A stretch of DNA of 64,000 nt from PHAA01 sp022706565 (lineage in GTDB: Bacteria; Bacillota; Syntrophomonadia; Syntrophomonadales; Syntrophomonadaceae): assembly GCA_040769385.1 (NCBI GenBank), contig JAXGLD010000004.1, positions 186,001 to 250,000 on the forward strand, read 5' to 3'. Every line of letters begins with the position of its first letter. The first letter of the stretch is position 1. The notes under the pieces are model-generated. The model was not told where the DNA came from. It worked only from the letters and a program-made list of their open reading frames with translations, and did not search any database. The position numbers were made by a program, and so were the translations under genes. Below, piece by piece: positions 51,207 through 59,393 of the stretch.

Positions 51207-51260
51207 CAAATAAAGCCCGCGACCGAAGCGTACCCGATAGTACGTCGATTGAGCGGGCTT
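51207..51260 (-). terminator. Terminator of fba formed by repeat copy D
   Basis: On the minus strand AAGCCCGC pairs with GCGGGCTT, with an inner GTAC/GTAC stem, followed by TATTTGTG. On the plus strand the same stem could serve mgtE. Confidence 0.65.
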
Positions 51261-51289
51261 GTGGCGTGACGCCGCTATTCGCTTCTGAG
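51227..51289 (+). repeat. Short interspersed hairpin repeat, copy D
   Basis: AGCGTACCCGATAGTACGTCG followed by ATTGAGCGGGCTTGTGGCG and GCTATTCGCTTCTGAG. It aligns with copies A-C over about 60 bp. It lies between the convergent mgtE and fba genes. Confidence 0.7.
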
Positions 51290-51295
51290 CCTACC

Positions 51296-52222
51296 CTACA
51301 ACTGGTTGCTGGAGTTCAGTACGTTTCTAATCTTATGCTGGACCATATTCTTGATGGCCTCCCGGGCCGGACGCAGATACTGGCGCGGATCGAAGTCGGC
51401 CGGGTTCAATGCCAGGTACTCGCGCACCGAGGCGGTCATGGCCAGGCGCAGATCGGTATCGATATTTATCTTGCAGACCCCCATGGTACCGGCTTGGCGC
51501 AGCATTTCTTCGGGCACCCCCATGGCGTTCTTGATCTCCCCGCCGTACTGGTTGCATTTGGCTACGAATTCCGGCAGCACCGTGGACGCCCCGTGCAGGA
51601 CCAGCGGAAAACCGGGAATCAGAGATGTGATCTTCTCCAGGCGTTCAAAATCCAGTTTGGCTTCACCCTTGAACTTATACGCCCCGTGGCTGGTGCCGAT
51701 GGCCACCGCCAAGGAGTCGCAGCCGGTCTTCTGGACAAATTCGGCCGCCTGCTCGGGATCGGTGTAGCTGCTTTCGGCGGCGCTGACTTTGATTGCGTCC
51801 TCCACCCCGGCCAGCCGGCCCAGTTCGGCCTCCACCACCACCCCGTGGTCATGGGCATATTCGACTACTTTCCTGGTCAGGGCGATGTTCTCTTCGAATG
51901 GGTACTTGGAACCATCGATCATCACCGAGGTGAAGCCGCCATCCACGCAAGCCTTGCAGATCTCGAAATCCTCACCATGATCAAGGTGCAGGCAGATAGG
52001 CAGACCGGTGTCTTCCACCGCCGCTTCCACCAGCTTCATGAGATAGATATGGCTGGCGTACTTCCTGGCTCCGGCTGAAACCTGCAGGATCACCGGGGCA
52101 TTTTCCTCCCGGGCAGCGGCCACGATCCCCTGGATGATCTCCATATTGTTGACGTTAAACGCCCCCACCGCGTACTTTCCATAGGCCTTCCTGAACATTT
52201 CTGCTGAAGTTACCAGTGGCAT
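51296..52222 (-). CDS. fba: Class II fructose-bisphosphate aldolase
   Basis: A 308-residue zinc aldolase (MPLVTSAEMFRKAYGKYAVGAFNVNN...) with zinc ligands in LHLDHGED (about residues 79-85), GTSHGAYKF, LVLHGASTVL and the phosphate loop KINIDTDLR. It interconverts fructose 1,6-bisphosphate with two triose phosphates. GGGAGGAAAC precedes the ATG at 52220-52222. Family members acting on tagatose bisphosphate are similar, so substrate is probable, not certain. Confidence 0.92.
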   Translation of the reverse strand: MPLVTSAEMFRKAYGKYAVGAFNVNNMEIIQGIVAAAREENAPVILQVSAGARKYASHIYLMKLVEAAVEDTGLPICLHLDHGEDFEICKACVDGGFTSVMIDGSKYPFEENIALTRKVVEYAHDHGVVVEAELGRLAGVEDAIKVSAAESSYTDPEQAAEFVQKTGCDSLAVAIGTSHGAYKFKGEAKLDFERLEKITSLIPGFPLVLHGASTVLPEFVAKCNQYGGEIKNAMGVPEEMLRQAGTMGVCKINIDTDLRLAMTASVREYLALNPADFDPRQYLRPAREAIKNMVQHKIRNVLNSSNQL

Positions 52223-52345
52223 TTATGTTTCCTCCCGATATTTTTATTTAGTTAGTATGGTTAATTAACCCGGGCATTACTATTATTTCAGATCTGACCC
52301 CATCCTCCTTGGGTATGTCCCCCCATTTTGCCGTAACCTGGCGGC

Positions 52346-52374
52346 AATAACTTGGGCACAGGCCACAAGTTATT
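52346..52374 (-). terminator. Hairpin after the stalk-domain gene
   Basis: AATAACTTG..CAAGTTATT with an inner GG/CC pair directly after the stop codon. It has no U tract, so terminator function is uncertain. Confidence 0.4.
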
Positions 52375-52376
52375 CA

Positions 52377-53189
52377 CTAGCGCTGGACACTTTCGTGGAT
52401 GACCACCTGGGATTTTTCCGGGACCCAGGTCACCTGGCAGTCAAGATTATCAGCAATAAAGCGCAGGGGCAGCATAGTTCTCCCAGGGGGAATACTGATT
52501 GGTACCACGCCGGGATTATTGGGATCGATCCTTACCGGCACTCCGTTTACCTGGGCGGTGTTGTTGTTGAGCCACATCTCGATGGTTTTTTCCGCGGTCT
52601 TGACGGTAACCTTACTCTCGGCGCCATTCCAAACTGCCTCAGCTTTAAGTGGGTCCGCTACATAGCGTATGGGCAGCATGGTCCGCCCTTGTATGATCAT
52701 GGGCGCCGCATCCATACGGGATATGACCCCATTCAGGGAATAGCTGGGATGATCGATGGTGTATACCAAGTTAAGATCGTAGAGCCTCACTGTGACCTCG
52801 TCGGAATAAGGGTGGATTGGATCCTGGTCGGGATGGTTGGCCCCCACCCTGAACCGCATGCCGTGACCCTTCTCATCAAACCAGTCCAGCTCGTCAGTAT
52901 CCAGGGAAAGGCGGGTGACTTTCGATTCCACCGTCCAGGCAATGTCCCCCCAATTGCCCACCACATCGTCAAACTCATCTATCTTCAGGGCTTGAATCGT
53001 GAAACTGGTGTGGTTGGTGGCGTTATTCTGCCATTCCAGGTTGATCCATTTGTTGGGTGTTACTTCCGCGGTCAGATTACTGGGCGGAGCAACGATAACA
53101 CCAGCTTGGGCCGGCGATGAGCCTGCTCCCAGCCAAAGCGCCAGGCACATTATTGCCAGGGTAATCCCGCTCACGAGCTTCTTTCTCAT
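52377..53189 (-). CDS. Secreted stalk-domain (copper amine oxidase N-domain) protein with fibronectin-like domain
   Basis: A 270-residue exported protein: signal peptide (cut near AQA-GVIVAPP), a fibronectin type III-like region (PSNLTAEVTPNKWINLEWQNNATNHTSFTIQ), then two stalk repeats (MIIQGRTMLPIRYVADPLKAEAVWN and PGRTMLPLRFIADNLDCQVTWV). It is likely a surface protein. The ATG at 53189 has GGAGGAAG upstream. A 330-nt leader with two repeated hairpins and a terminator precedes it. Confidence 0.85.
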   Translation of the reverse strand: MRKKLVSGITLAIMCLALWLGAGSSPAQAGVIVAPPSNLTAEVTPNKWINLEWQNNATNHTSFTIQALKIDEFDDVVGNWGDIAWTVESKVTRLSLDTDELDWFDEKGHGMRFRVGANHPDQDPIHPYSDEVTVRLYDLNLVYTIDHPSYSLNGVISRMDAAPMIIQGRTMLPIRYVADPLKAEAVWNGAESKVTVKTAEKTIEMWLNNNTAQVNGVPVRIDPNNPGVVPISIPPGRTMLPLRFIADNLDCQVTWVPEKSQVVIHESVQR

Positions 53190-53325
53190 ATTCGCTTCCT
53201 CCCGTAGTATTATTTGGATCTGTTGTTTAGGTTTTCTACAATCCGCCTTAAATCCCTTCACCAGGTCAGTAAAACCTCTATTCAATCAATCGGCTGGGCT
53301 TTTGGGAATGCTGTCTATAGGCAAA

Positions 53326-53355
53326 TAAAAATCCCCCCGTGTATTACACGGAGGG
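53326..53355 (-). terminator. Terminator inside the leader of the stalk-domain gene
   Basis: On the minus strand CCCTCCGTGTA/TACACGGGGGG followed by ATTTTTATTT. It stands 137 nt before the start codon and after the tandem hairpins, an attenuator position. Confidence 0.75.
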
Positions 53356-53397
53356 AATCAATTATCACTATAACAGGTCCCACACCCCGAACCCTGT

Positions 53398-53515
53398 TAA
53401 TAGCTCGCCATCAGGCAACACTTTGGTACGCCCCCTGGCTTCCAGCTAAAATCCTCTTGTGCTGGTCAGACAACACTTCGGTACGCCCCCCCAGCGGATT
53501 TACGCTAAATCGAAT
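53398..53515 (-). ncRNA. Tandem-hairpin leader element (unidentified, riboswitch-like)
   Basis: Two copies of one motif on the minus strand, 53495-53461 and 53439-53407: an outer stem (GCTGG/CCAGC in one, GCCA/TGGC in the other), a conserved GGGGGCGTACC, a [G/A]AA loop and GTGTTG[T/C]CTGA. The inner stem uses G-U pairs that would be mismatches on the other strand, so the RNA is minus-strand. The outer stem covaries. I cannot match it to a known class. Confidence 0.55.
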
Positions 53516-53589
53516 TATAGCATGCCAAATTTTACTTGGCAAGACAAATCTTGATTTATAGCATATCTTTATCAACTATCAAATAAGAT

Positions 53590-53608
53590 TTATCGATAAA
53601 CGATAAAT
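53590..53608 (+). promoter_or_regulatory. Repeated CGATAAA operator sites
   Basis: TTTATCGATAAACGATAAA contains an inverted repeat TTTATCGATAAA and a direct CGATAAA; a further CGATAAAC lies at 53622-53629 within the promoter spacer. Likely sites for the HTH protein encoded at 54157. Confidence 0.55.
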
Positions 53609-53613
53609 AATTA

Positions 53614-53642
53614 TTGCTACACGATAAACGGTCTGCTATACT
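53614..53642 (+). promoter_or_regulatory. Sigma-A promoter of the DUF2975-HTH operon
   Basis: TTGCTA (53614-53619), 17 bp, TATACT (53637-53642). Confidence 0.65.
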
Positions 53643-53689
53643 GCAAACAACATGATGGCAATCGCCAGAAACAAGAGAGGATGAAGTCT

Positions 53690-54139
53690 ATGTGGAATGA
53701 GGGGAAATCGGTAGGGCTAACCAGGATTTGCACCCTGGCTTTTATGTTCCTGCTGATCACCGTGGTGGCCACTGCCCCGTGGCTGACCAACTGGTTTATC
53801 AGCATTTCGCGGGCGCCGCTGGAGGGCAGCCAGCCTTTGTTCATGGCTACCATTTACACCGGCGCCCTGCCGGCTGGCTATCTGCTCTTTAATCTGTGGC
53901 TTTTGTTGAGCAGGATAGAGGCTGGGCAGGTCTTTACTTCGACCAATGTGGAACGGCTGCGCCGAATCTCCTGGTGCTGTTTCACTGGGGCGGGGTTGGC
54001 TTTGGTATCGGCATGGTACTATTCTCCCTGGCTGATCGTGTTTGTATCAGCGGCTTTCATGGGCCTGATCGTACGGGTGGTAAAGAACCTTGTAGCCCAG
54101 GCGGTCAGCATGAAGGACGAGATTGACCACACCATTTAG
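53690..54139 (+). CDS. DUF2975 membrane protein
   Basis: A 149-residue protein with four helices of the DUF2975 pattern (RICTLAFMFLLITVVATAPW, TIYTGALPAGYLLFNLWLLL, RIEAGQVFTSTNVERLRRISWC, and FVSAAFMGLIVRVVKNLVAQAVSMKDEID). These proteins nearly always accompany a YozG-like HTH regulator, as here. ATG 53690 is chosen because AGAGAGG lies at proper distance. The role is unknown. Confidence 0.85.
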   Translation: MWNEGKSVGLTRICTLAFMFLLITVVATAPWLTNWFISISRAPLEGSQPLFMATIYTGALPAGYLLFNLWLLLSRIEAGQVFTSTNVERLRRISWCCFTGAGLALVSAWYYSPWLIVFVSAAFMGLIVRVVKNLVAQAVSMKDEIDHTI

Positions 54140-54156
54140 TAAGGAGGGAGTGCGGC

Positions 54157-54369
54157 ATGCCTATCATAGTAAATCTGGATGTGATGATGGCCAAACGGAA
54201 GATGTCCTCGGGCGAGCTGGCTGAGAAGATCGATATCAGCCCGGCCAATCTCTCCATTCTTAAAACCGGCAAGGCCAAGGCGATCCGCTTCACAACCATG
54301 GAAGCGATCTGCAAGGCCCTGGACTGCCAGCCAGGCGACATATTGGAGTATCGCGCGGAAGCGGAATAG
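54157..54369 (+). CDS. YozG-like HTH regulator paired with DUF2975
   Basis: A 70-residue single-domain HTH protein: IIVNLDVMMAKRKMSSGELAEKIDISPANLSILKTGKAKAIRFTTMEAICKALDCQPGDILEY is the standard YozG sequence pattern. It is 17 bp after the DUF2975 gene with AAGGAGGGAG upstream. The CGATAAA repeats over the operon promoter are its likely binding sites. Confidence 0.9.
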   Translation: MPIIVNLDVMMAKRKMSSGELAEKIDISPANLSILKTGKAKAIRFTTMEAICKALDCQPGDILEYRAEAE

Positions 54370-54388
54370 GAACAAGGAGGTTAAAAAC

Positions 54389-56059
54389 ATGAGCGAAAAA
54401 GATGCAGATATACGGCCCCATGGGGGTCAGAACCAGCCCATACAGGCGGAAAGCGAAGCTGGAGCAGGAGCACCGGGGTATGGCAGGGCATCCCGCCGGA
54501 ACAGCGTTTCAAGCCCTTTCCAGCCGGACCGCATCGACGCCGTGCTGGCCCTGGCAGCCTACATACTAGGATTTTTCTTCGTCCGCTGGGTGATGTCAGG
54601 TTGGCAGGGCTGGGGGGTAGGCCTTTTCACCCTCATGTATTGCGGCGCGGTCACCGTTTATCTGCTCAAACGGGGAGTCAGAATCCCCGGGGAGGGGTGG
54701 TTCTGGCTGGGGGTGGTAGGCCTGAACGGTCTCAGCTACGCGCTGTGGGCCAACAACGGCCTGGAGCCCTGGCGCAGCTTGCTCCTGTTCGGCAGCGCCG
54801 TTTACTGGATCATTATCGCCACCGGCTCGCCTATACTGGGCCGGACCAGCAGCCTGTTCTGGCTGGACGGGATCAATGCCTTATGGGTAATCCCCTTTCG
54901 TAATTTTGGCTGCCAGTATAAAAGTCTGGCCTATCTGAGCCAGCGCAAGAAAGCCGGCTGGTCCCAGGCCGCCTCCATAGCTCTGGGGGTAATCCTGGCC
55001 CTGATCGTAGCCAGCGTAGTCCTGCCCCTGTTGATGGAAGCGGACAGCGGCGGGTTCGCCCTTCTGGCCGACGGCCTGACCAACTGGCTGGAGAGCATCG
55101 GCGACGATGTGTGGCAGCTAATCTTCGAAATCATTCTGGCCATCCCTGTCGCGGCTTACATGTTCGGACTGATCGCGGGCAGCGCCCATCGGCGCGGGAC
55201 CGACTCTTTCTCCCGGGATGGAGTGCTGCGGGGAATCACCGACCTGCAAATCGTGCCGGCAGCCACCATCTACACCCTGCTCGGTCTCTTGGGCGCCCTC
55301 TACACGTTGTTCATCGCCAGCCAGCTGCCCTACTTCTTCTCCGCCTTCGGAGGGGAACTGCCGGGAACCTGGCAGGTATACTCCGAATACGCCCGCCGGG
55401 GTTTCTTCGAATTGTGCAGTATCGCCGCCATCAACCTGATGGTGCTGATCGCCGCCAATGTATTCAGCCGCCGGCAATACTGGGAGAGCACATCCCTGAA
55501 GTTCCTTAATGCTCTGCTGGCGATCATCACCCTGATCCTGATCGCCACCGCTTTCAGCAAGATGTCACTATATATCGGAGCCTACGGGCTGACGATGCCT
55601 CGTCTGCTCCCCTGCTTCTTCATGGTTTTCCTGGCCATAGTGTTCGGGGCGGTGGTGGCCAGACAGCGCTGGTCCTTCTCCATCACCCGGCTGGCGGTGC
55701 TGGTGGGGGTGGCGATGCTCTGCTTCCTGTGTGTTGTCGACCCTGACCGCACGGTCACCCGTTACAATGCCGATCGCTATCTGACTGGAACCCTGATCAG
55801 CTTCGATCCTACCATCCTCTACCGGTCCGGGCCGGCTGGGGTCGACGCCGCCCTGCAGGTGTATGGGCAAACCAACGATCTGGTCCTGCAGAGCGAACTG
55901 CGAAAATATCTGCAATCGGAGCAGGAAGCTGCGGAAAGCATGCGGGGCACTGCCCGCGACAACCTCCAGACGGCCAGGGCACGGCAGGTCATTGCTGCAG
56001 AACTGGGTTCCCTCGCCGATCCTCCTAATAGTGGAGAGGCAGCCGGTTATCCGGAGTAA
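54389..56059 (+). CDS. DUF4173/DUF4153-like multi-spanning membrane protein
   Basis: A 556-residue protein with a disordered N-terminal 50 residues and about twelve membrane helices. YSEYARRGFFELCSIAAINLMVL is the DUF4173 hallmark. The C-terminal 100 residues (NADRYLTGTLISFDPTILYRSGPAGVDAALQ) are soluble. It is third in the DUF2975-HTH operon, 19 bp after the HTH gene with AAGGAGG. It is a distant relative of the 14.7-16.6 kb DUF4153 protein, which also neighbours a small HTH-membrane protein pair. Confidence 0.82.
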   Translation: MSEKDADIRPHGGQNQPIQAESEAGAGAPGYGRASRRNSVSSPFQPDRIDAVLALAAYILGFFFVRWVMSGWQGWGVGLFTLMYCGAVTVYLLKRGVRIPGEGWFWLGVVGLNGLSYALWANNGLEPWRSLLLFGSAVYWIIIATGSPILGRTSSLFWLDGINALWVIPFRNFGCQYKSLAYLSQRKKAGWSQAASIALGVILALIVASVVLPLLMEADSGGFALLADGLTNWLESIGDDVWQLIFEIILAIPVAAYMFGLIAGSAHRRGTDSFSRDGVLRGITDLQIVPAATIYTLLGLLGALYTLFIASQLPYFFSAFGGELPGTWQVYSEYARRGFFELCSIAAINLMVLIAANVFSRRQYWESTSLKFLNALLAIITLILIATAFSKMSLYIGAYGLTMPRLLPCFFMVFLAIVFGAVVARQRWSFSITRLAVLVGVAMLCFLCVVDPDRTVTRYNADRYLTGTLISFDPTILYRSGPAGVDAALQVYGQTNDLVLQSELRKYLQSEQEAAESMRGTARDNLQTARARQVIAAELGSLADPPNSGEAAGYPE

Positions 56060-56210
56060 CAGAAACCAGATCGTAAACGTTTAAAGGGCGGCCCCCTGAT
56101 GGGACCGCCCCGGAACTATTTAGTAACGGCTGCCATATGAGTCTATTGGCTGCATACCTTCAGGCCTATTGTGAATACCGCCGCAAATACTGCATTGAAC
56201 AGTGATACAT

Positions 56211-57950
56211 CTATGGCTTGGTTGGTCTAAGTTCGTTTTTACGCCGCACCAGCTGGGTGTATTCCTGATCAAGGGCTATATAGTCTACGGTACCCGGTTT
56301 GATTCGATTGAGTTCACTTAAAACCCAGGCGATTTTGGTCTCCAGTAATAATATTTCCTCTTGATCGACAAGCTCAGCCGGTGCTTGGGATTCAAGAGAA
56401 TCTTGGGCGAACGGTTTTTGGGTCAGATAGTATTCTACTGTACCTTCTATGCGGCTAACCCTCTGGTGGTTGAAAACCAGCAAGTGCCGGCAAACCGCCT
56501 GCAACAGGTAACGATCGTGGGAGATAATTATTAGTGTGCCGGGAAACTCAATCAGGCTTTCTTCCAGGGCCTCCCGGCTGTATAGATCAAGGTGGTTGGT
56601 GGGCTCATCCAGGATGAGCAGATCGCATTCATCCATGATGGCCAGGCCCATAGCCATCTTCATCCTTTCCCCCCGGCTGAGTTCGCCCATAGCTACGCTG
56701 AGCCGATCAAAGGGTATCCCCAGGTGAACCAGCAGCTGAAATGTCCGCTTCTGCCGATCGAGAGTCCAATTGTCCACCAGATCATGAAGGGTTTCTTTCT
56801 CATCCCGAGGCAATTCCTGACCCACATAGGCCACCCGGGCGGCCGGGCTGAGGAATAACTCCCCCGCATCCACCCCTTCCTGCCCCAGGATAGTCTTGAT
56901 CAGGGTGGTCTTGCCGCAGCCATTGGGGCCTAGAATACCAACCTTTTCACCCCGATTTATATAGAAAGAACTATCCTTGAACAGGACCAATTCGCCATAC
57001 GCTTTGCTGATTTCACTGGCTTCCAGCAGACGCCGGCCACCTTTTCCCCCGGCATTTAAATCGAAGTTCACCCGCCTCTCTTTCTCAGGGCGTTCAATTT
57101 GCTCCCGGCTCATCTTTTCCAAGCGTTTGAGCTGCGACTTTACGGCCTGATCACGCTTTTTGGCCTTTTTGCGGAAGTATTCTTTTCCGCCCATATCACC
57201 GTTTCCTTTACGTCGGGATTCGCGATGGGCTTGGGCGGACCAGGTCTTCAACTGAGTCACGGCGGCCTCAATCTTCCGTTGTTCCTTCTGCTGCGATGCG
57301 TAGATGTGCTGCCTGCTTTCGCGGTCCCTGCGCTTGGCCTCCCGGTAAGCCGAATAGTTACCCTTATAGATGCGGATATGTCCATTCTCCAGTTCAGCAA
57401 TCTGCGCTGCGGTTTGGTCCAGGAAATAGCGGTCGTGGGAAATGATTATGGCTGCGCCCTGGTAAGAATTCAATTCTGATATAAGGTACTTGGACCCCTG
57501 ATAGTCCATATGGTTGGTGGGTTCATCCAAGATTATCAGATCAGGCCGGGACGCCAGGACCTGGGCCAACGCAAGCTTGGTCTTTTCTCCGCCGCTAAGA
57601 TTCTGCCACCGCTGCTGCGACCAGTCTTGCACCTTGGTCATGCCCAGGTGACTAACCAGGCGCTGAAACTCCCCCGACGATTCCGCCTGACTCTCCAATC
57701 TATTAATAAATGGATCCGGCTCTGATTCGGTCTGGCGCAGGTAACCTATGTTGATAGGCTCGCGGGCGGTAAGCAGGCTGCCTTCATCATACTCCAGGCA
57801 CCCAGCCAGAATATTAGCCAGAGTCGTTTTACCGCACCCGTTGCGGCCTACCAGGCCGATTCGATCGCCCCGGCATATATCGATATCTACGCCATCCAGA
57901 ATGACAGCATCTCCATAGCTCTTTTTAATCTGGCGGCAACTAATCAGCAT
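56211..57950 (-). CDS. ABC-F ATPase, ribosome-associated (antibiotic-resistance type possible)
   Basis: A 579-residue soluble protein with two ATPase domains and no membrane helix: Walker A GRNGCGKTT and GPNGCGKTT, signatures LSGGEKTK and LSRGERMK, and Walker B DEPTNHMD and DEPTNHLD. A long charged linker (about 215-290, rich in Arg/Lys) joins them. ABC-F proteins act at the ribosomal E site; those with a long linker can confer resistance to drugs binding the peptidyl transferase centre. The divergent sequence and a 250-nt leader suggest an inducible protein. CTGGAGGG precedes the ATG. Confidence 0.88.
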   Translation of the reverse strand: MLISCRQIKKSYGDAVILDGVDIDICRGDRIGLVGRNGCGKTTLANILAGCLEYDEGSLLTAREPINIGYLRQTESEPDPFINRLESQAESSGEFQRLVSHLGMTKVQDWSQQRWQNLSGGEKTKLALAQVLASRPDLIILDEPTNHMDYQGSKYLISELNSYQGAAIIISHDRYFLDQTAAQIAELENGHIRIYKGNYSAYREAKRRDRESRQHIYASQQKEQRKIEAAVTQLKTWSAQAHRESRRKGNGDMGGKEYFRKKAKKRDQAVKSQLKRLEKMSREQIERPEKERRVNFDLNAGGKGGRRLLEASEISKAYGELVLFKDSSFYINRGEKVGILGPNGCGKTTLIKTILGQEGVDAGELFLSPAARVAYVGQELPRDEKETLHDLVDNWTLDRQKRTFQLLVHLGIPFDRLSVAMGELSRGERMKMAMGLAIMDECDLLILDEPTNHLDLYSREALEESLIEFPGTLIIISHDRYLLQAVCRHLLVFNHQRVSRIEGTVEYYLTQKPFAQDSLESQAPAELVDQEEILLLETKIAWVLSELNRIKPGTVDYIALDQEYTQLVRRKNELRPTKP

Positions 57951-58120
57951 TTAAATCCCTCCAGAAATTACGAAAGGTTGCAAGCAACACCTGTTACTCA
58001 CAACCTGTTGAGGCATAAATACCACCGGCAGTCACCAAACCATATACGATTTGAGTACTGCATGAGAATCTGGGATTGACAGTAACAAGCATTCTGGGCA
58101 TAAAGGGACAACCTGAGGTT
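57951..58120 (-). promoter_or_regulatory. Leader of the ABC-F gene with alternative stems
   Basis: On the minus strand AGGTTG can pair with CAACCT, or GGTGTTGC with GCAACC, near the start codon; these are mutually exclusive. A 35-codon frame (57994-58101) opens with ATG but lacks a ribosome binding site. ABC-F resistance genes often have attenuator leaders, which prompts this note; no U-tract terminator was found. Confidence 0.35.
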
Positions 58121-58321
58121 AATCCCCTACACACCTGTTAGGCGTTTATTTCAAGCCAGAAATTACTTGCGCACTGCCTTTCTCCAATCTCCTAATATAC
58201 GAATATATGTTAGCATAAGTCTATGATTTCCATCAAGGACTTGGGCCTTTTGAGCGATAGCGCGGCAGGTGCAAGAAATTTCCTGGAAAGCGTATGAATT
58301 ATTAGAGAGGGGGATTGATGT

Positions 58322-59215
58322 ATGCGGGGGATCATACATACAGCCGACCGGGGCCGGCAGACCATATCTATTGCATTGTTGGGGCTGCTCCTGGTATTGC
58401 TTGTTTTGGCCGCAGGCTGCGGCGTCAGGTCAGCTTCCGAGTTATCCCAATCAGGGCGCAGTCCCAATGAAGTCCTTTATGACTCAGCTCCCGCGGAAAG
58501 CCCGGAGCCCGGTTCACTGGGGTATGCCAGCGGAATAGAACGCAAGACATCCCAAAATGCGGACCTGCAAATGAAGGTCCAGGACGTGTCCGCGGCGGTG
58601 GAACAGATCATAGCCCTCAGCAATCAGCAGGGTGGCTATACCGTCAACAGCCATGTCTACCGGGATGACGAACGAGTATCCGCCCAGTTGGTGATCAAAG
58701 TGCCCCAGGCCAATCTGCAGCCGGTTTTGGAATCGATAGCCAGCCTGGGGGAAGTGACCGACAAGGTCATCACCACCCAAGACGTCACCGAAGAGTACTA
58801 TGATTCCCAGGCGCGTCTGAAAGTACTGCAAGCCAAGGAACAACGTTTGCTGGGCCTGATGGACAAGGCGGCCAATATCACCGAGATAATCAGCGTGGAA
58901 AACGAGTTGACCAAGACCCGCAGCGAGATCGAAGTACTCTCCGGACGCCTGCAGTATTTAAGCAATATAACCGACTTCAGCCAGATCAATATAAGGCTGC
59001 AACAGGGCATCCCGGGAACGGTAAAGGCCCCGCAGGGGACCTGGGGCAAGGCCTGGCAAGGTTTTATCGGCAGCATTAATGGGGTTATCAATTTCGCCAG
59101 TCAATTGCTGGTGTCTGTCTTCGTCATATTGCCATGGGCGGCTATCCTGGCAGTTCTGACCGCGATAGCTATATTTATCGGAAGAAGGTCCAAGGGCAAA
59201 AAATCCGGGGATTGA
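58322..59215 (+). CDS. DUF4349 lipoprotein
   Basis: A 297-residue protein with a lipoprotein signal (lipobox LAAGC, Cys near residue 33), the DUF4349 domain (RKTSQNADLQMKVQDVSAAVEQIIALSNQQGGYTV, RVSAQLVIKVPQANLQPVLESIASLGEV, EEYYDSQARLKVLQAKEQRLL) and a C-terminal membrane helix (LLVSVFVILPWAAILAVLTAIAIFIG). Coiled-coil character in the centre. The function of the family is unknown. It stands alone. Confidence 0.88.
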   Translation: MRGIIHTADRGRQTISIALLGLLLVLLVLAAGCGVRSASELSQSGRSPNEVLYDSAPAESPEPGSLGYASGIERKTSQNADLQMKVQDVSAAVEQIIALSNQQGGYTVNSHVYRDDERVSAQLVIKVPQANLQPVLESIASLGEVTDKVITTQDVTEEYYDSQARLKVLQAKEQRLLGLMDKAANITEIISVENELTKTRSEIEVLSGRLQYLSNITDFSQINIRLQQGIPGTVKAPQGTWGKAWQGFIGSINGVINFASQLLVSVFVILPWAAILAVLTAIAIFIGRRSKGKKSGD

Positions 59216-59349
59216 CCCGGCGACGATGCCCCTGGGCCTGCCGCCAAGAACCAGATCCAAAAAGAGTCCAGGGATCAAGGGATAACGCTGGGCATAGAGA
59301 CGGGTGACAGAACCGCCTGTATGCCTGGTGGGCCCCGAGGCATATTGGC

Positions 59350-59386
59350 AAAAAAGTAAAGGGACGGTCACGGGCAGACCGTCCCT
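59350..59386 (-). terminator. Terminator of ncRNA copy 5
   Basis: On the minus strand GGGACGGTC pairs with GACCGTCCC, followed by TTTACTTTTTT. It begins 8 nt after the closing stem of copy 5. Confidence 0.8.
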
Positions 59387-59393
59387 CGAAGGT

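Noticed and set aside
53398..53515. c-di-GMP (GEMM) riboswitch identity for the tandem hairpins
   Set aside because: The GEMM core (GCAC, GGGCAAA, GGACGCAAAGCC) is missing from both hairpins.
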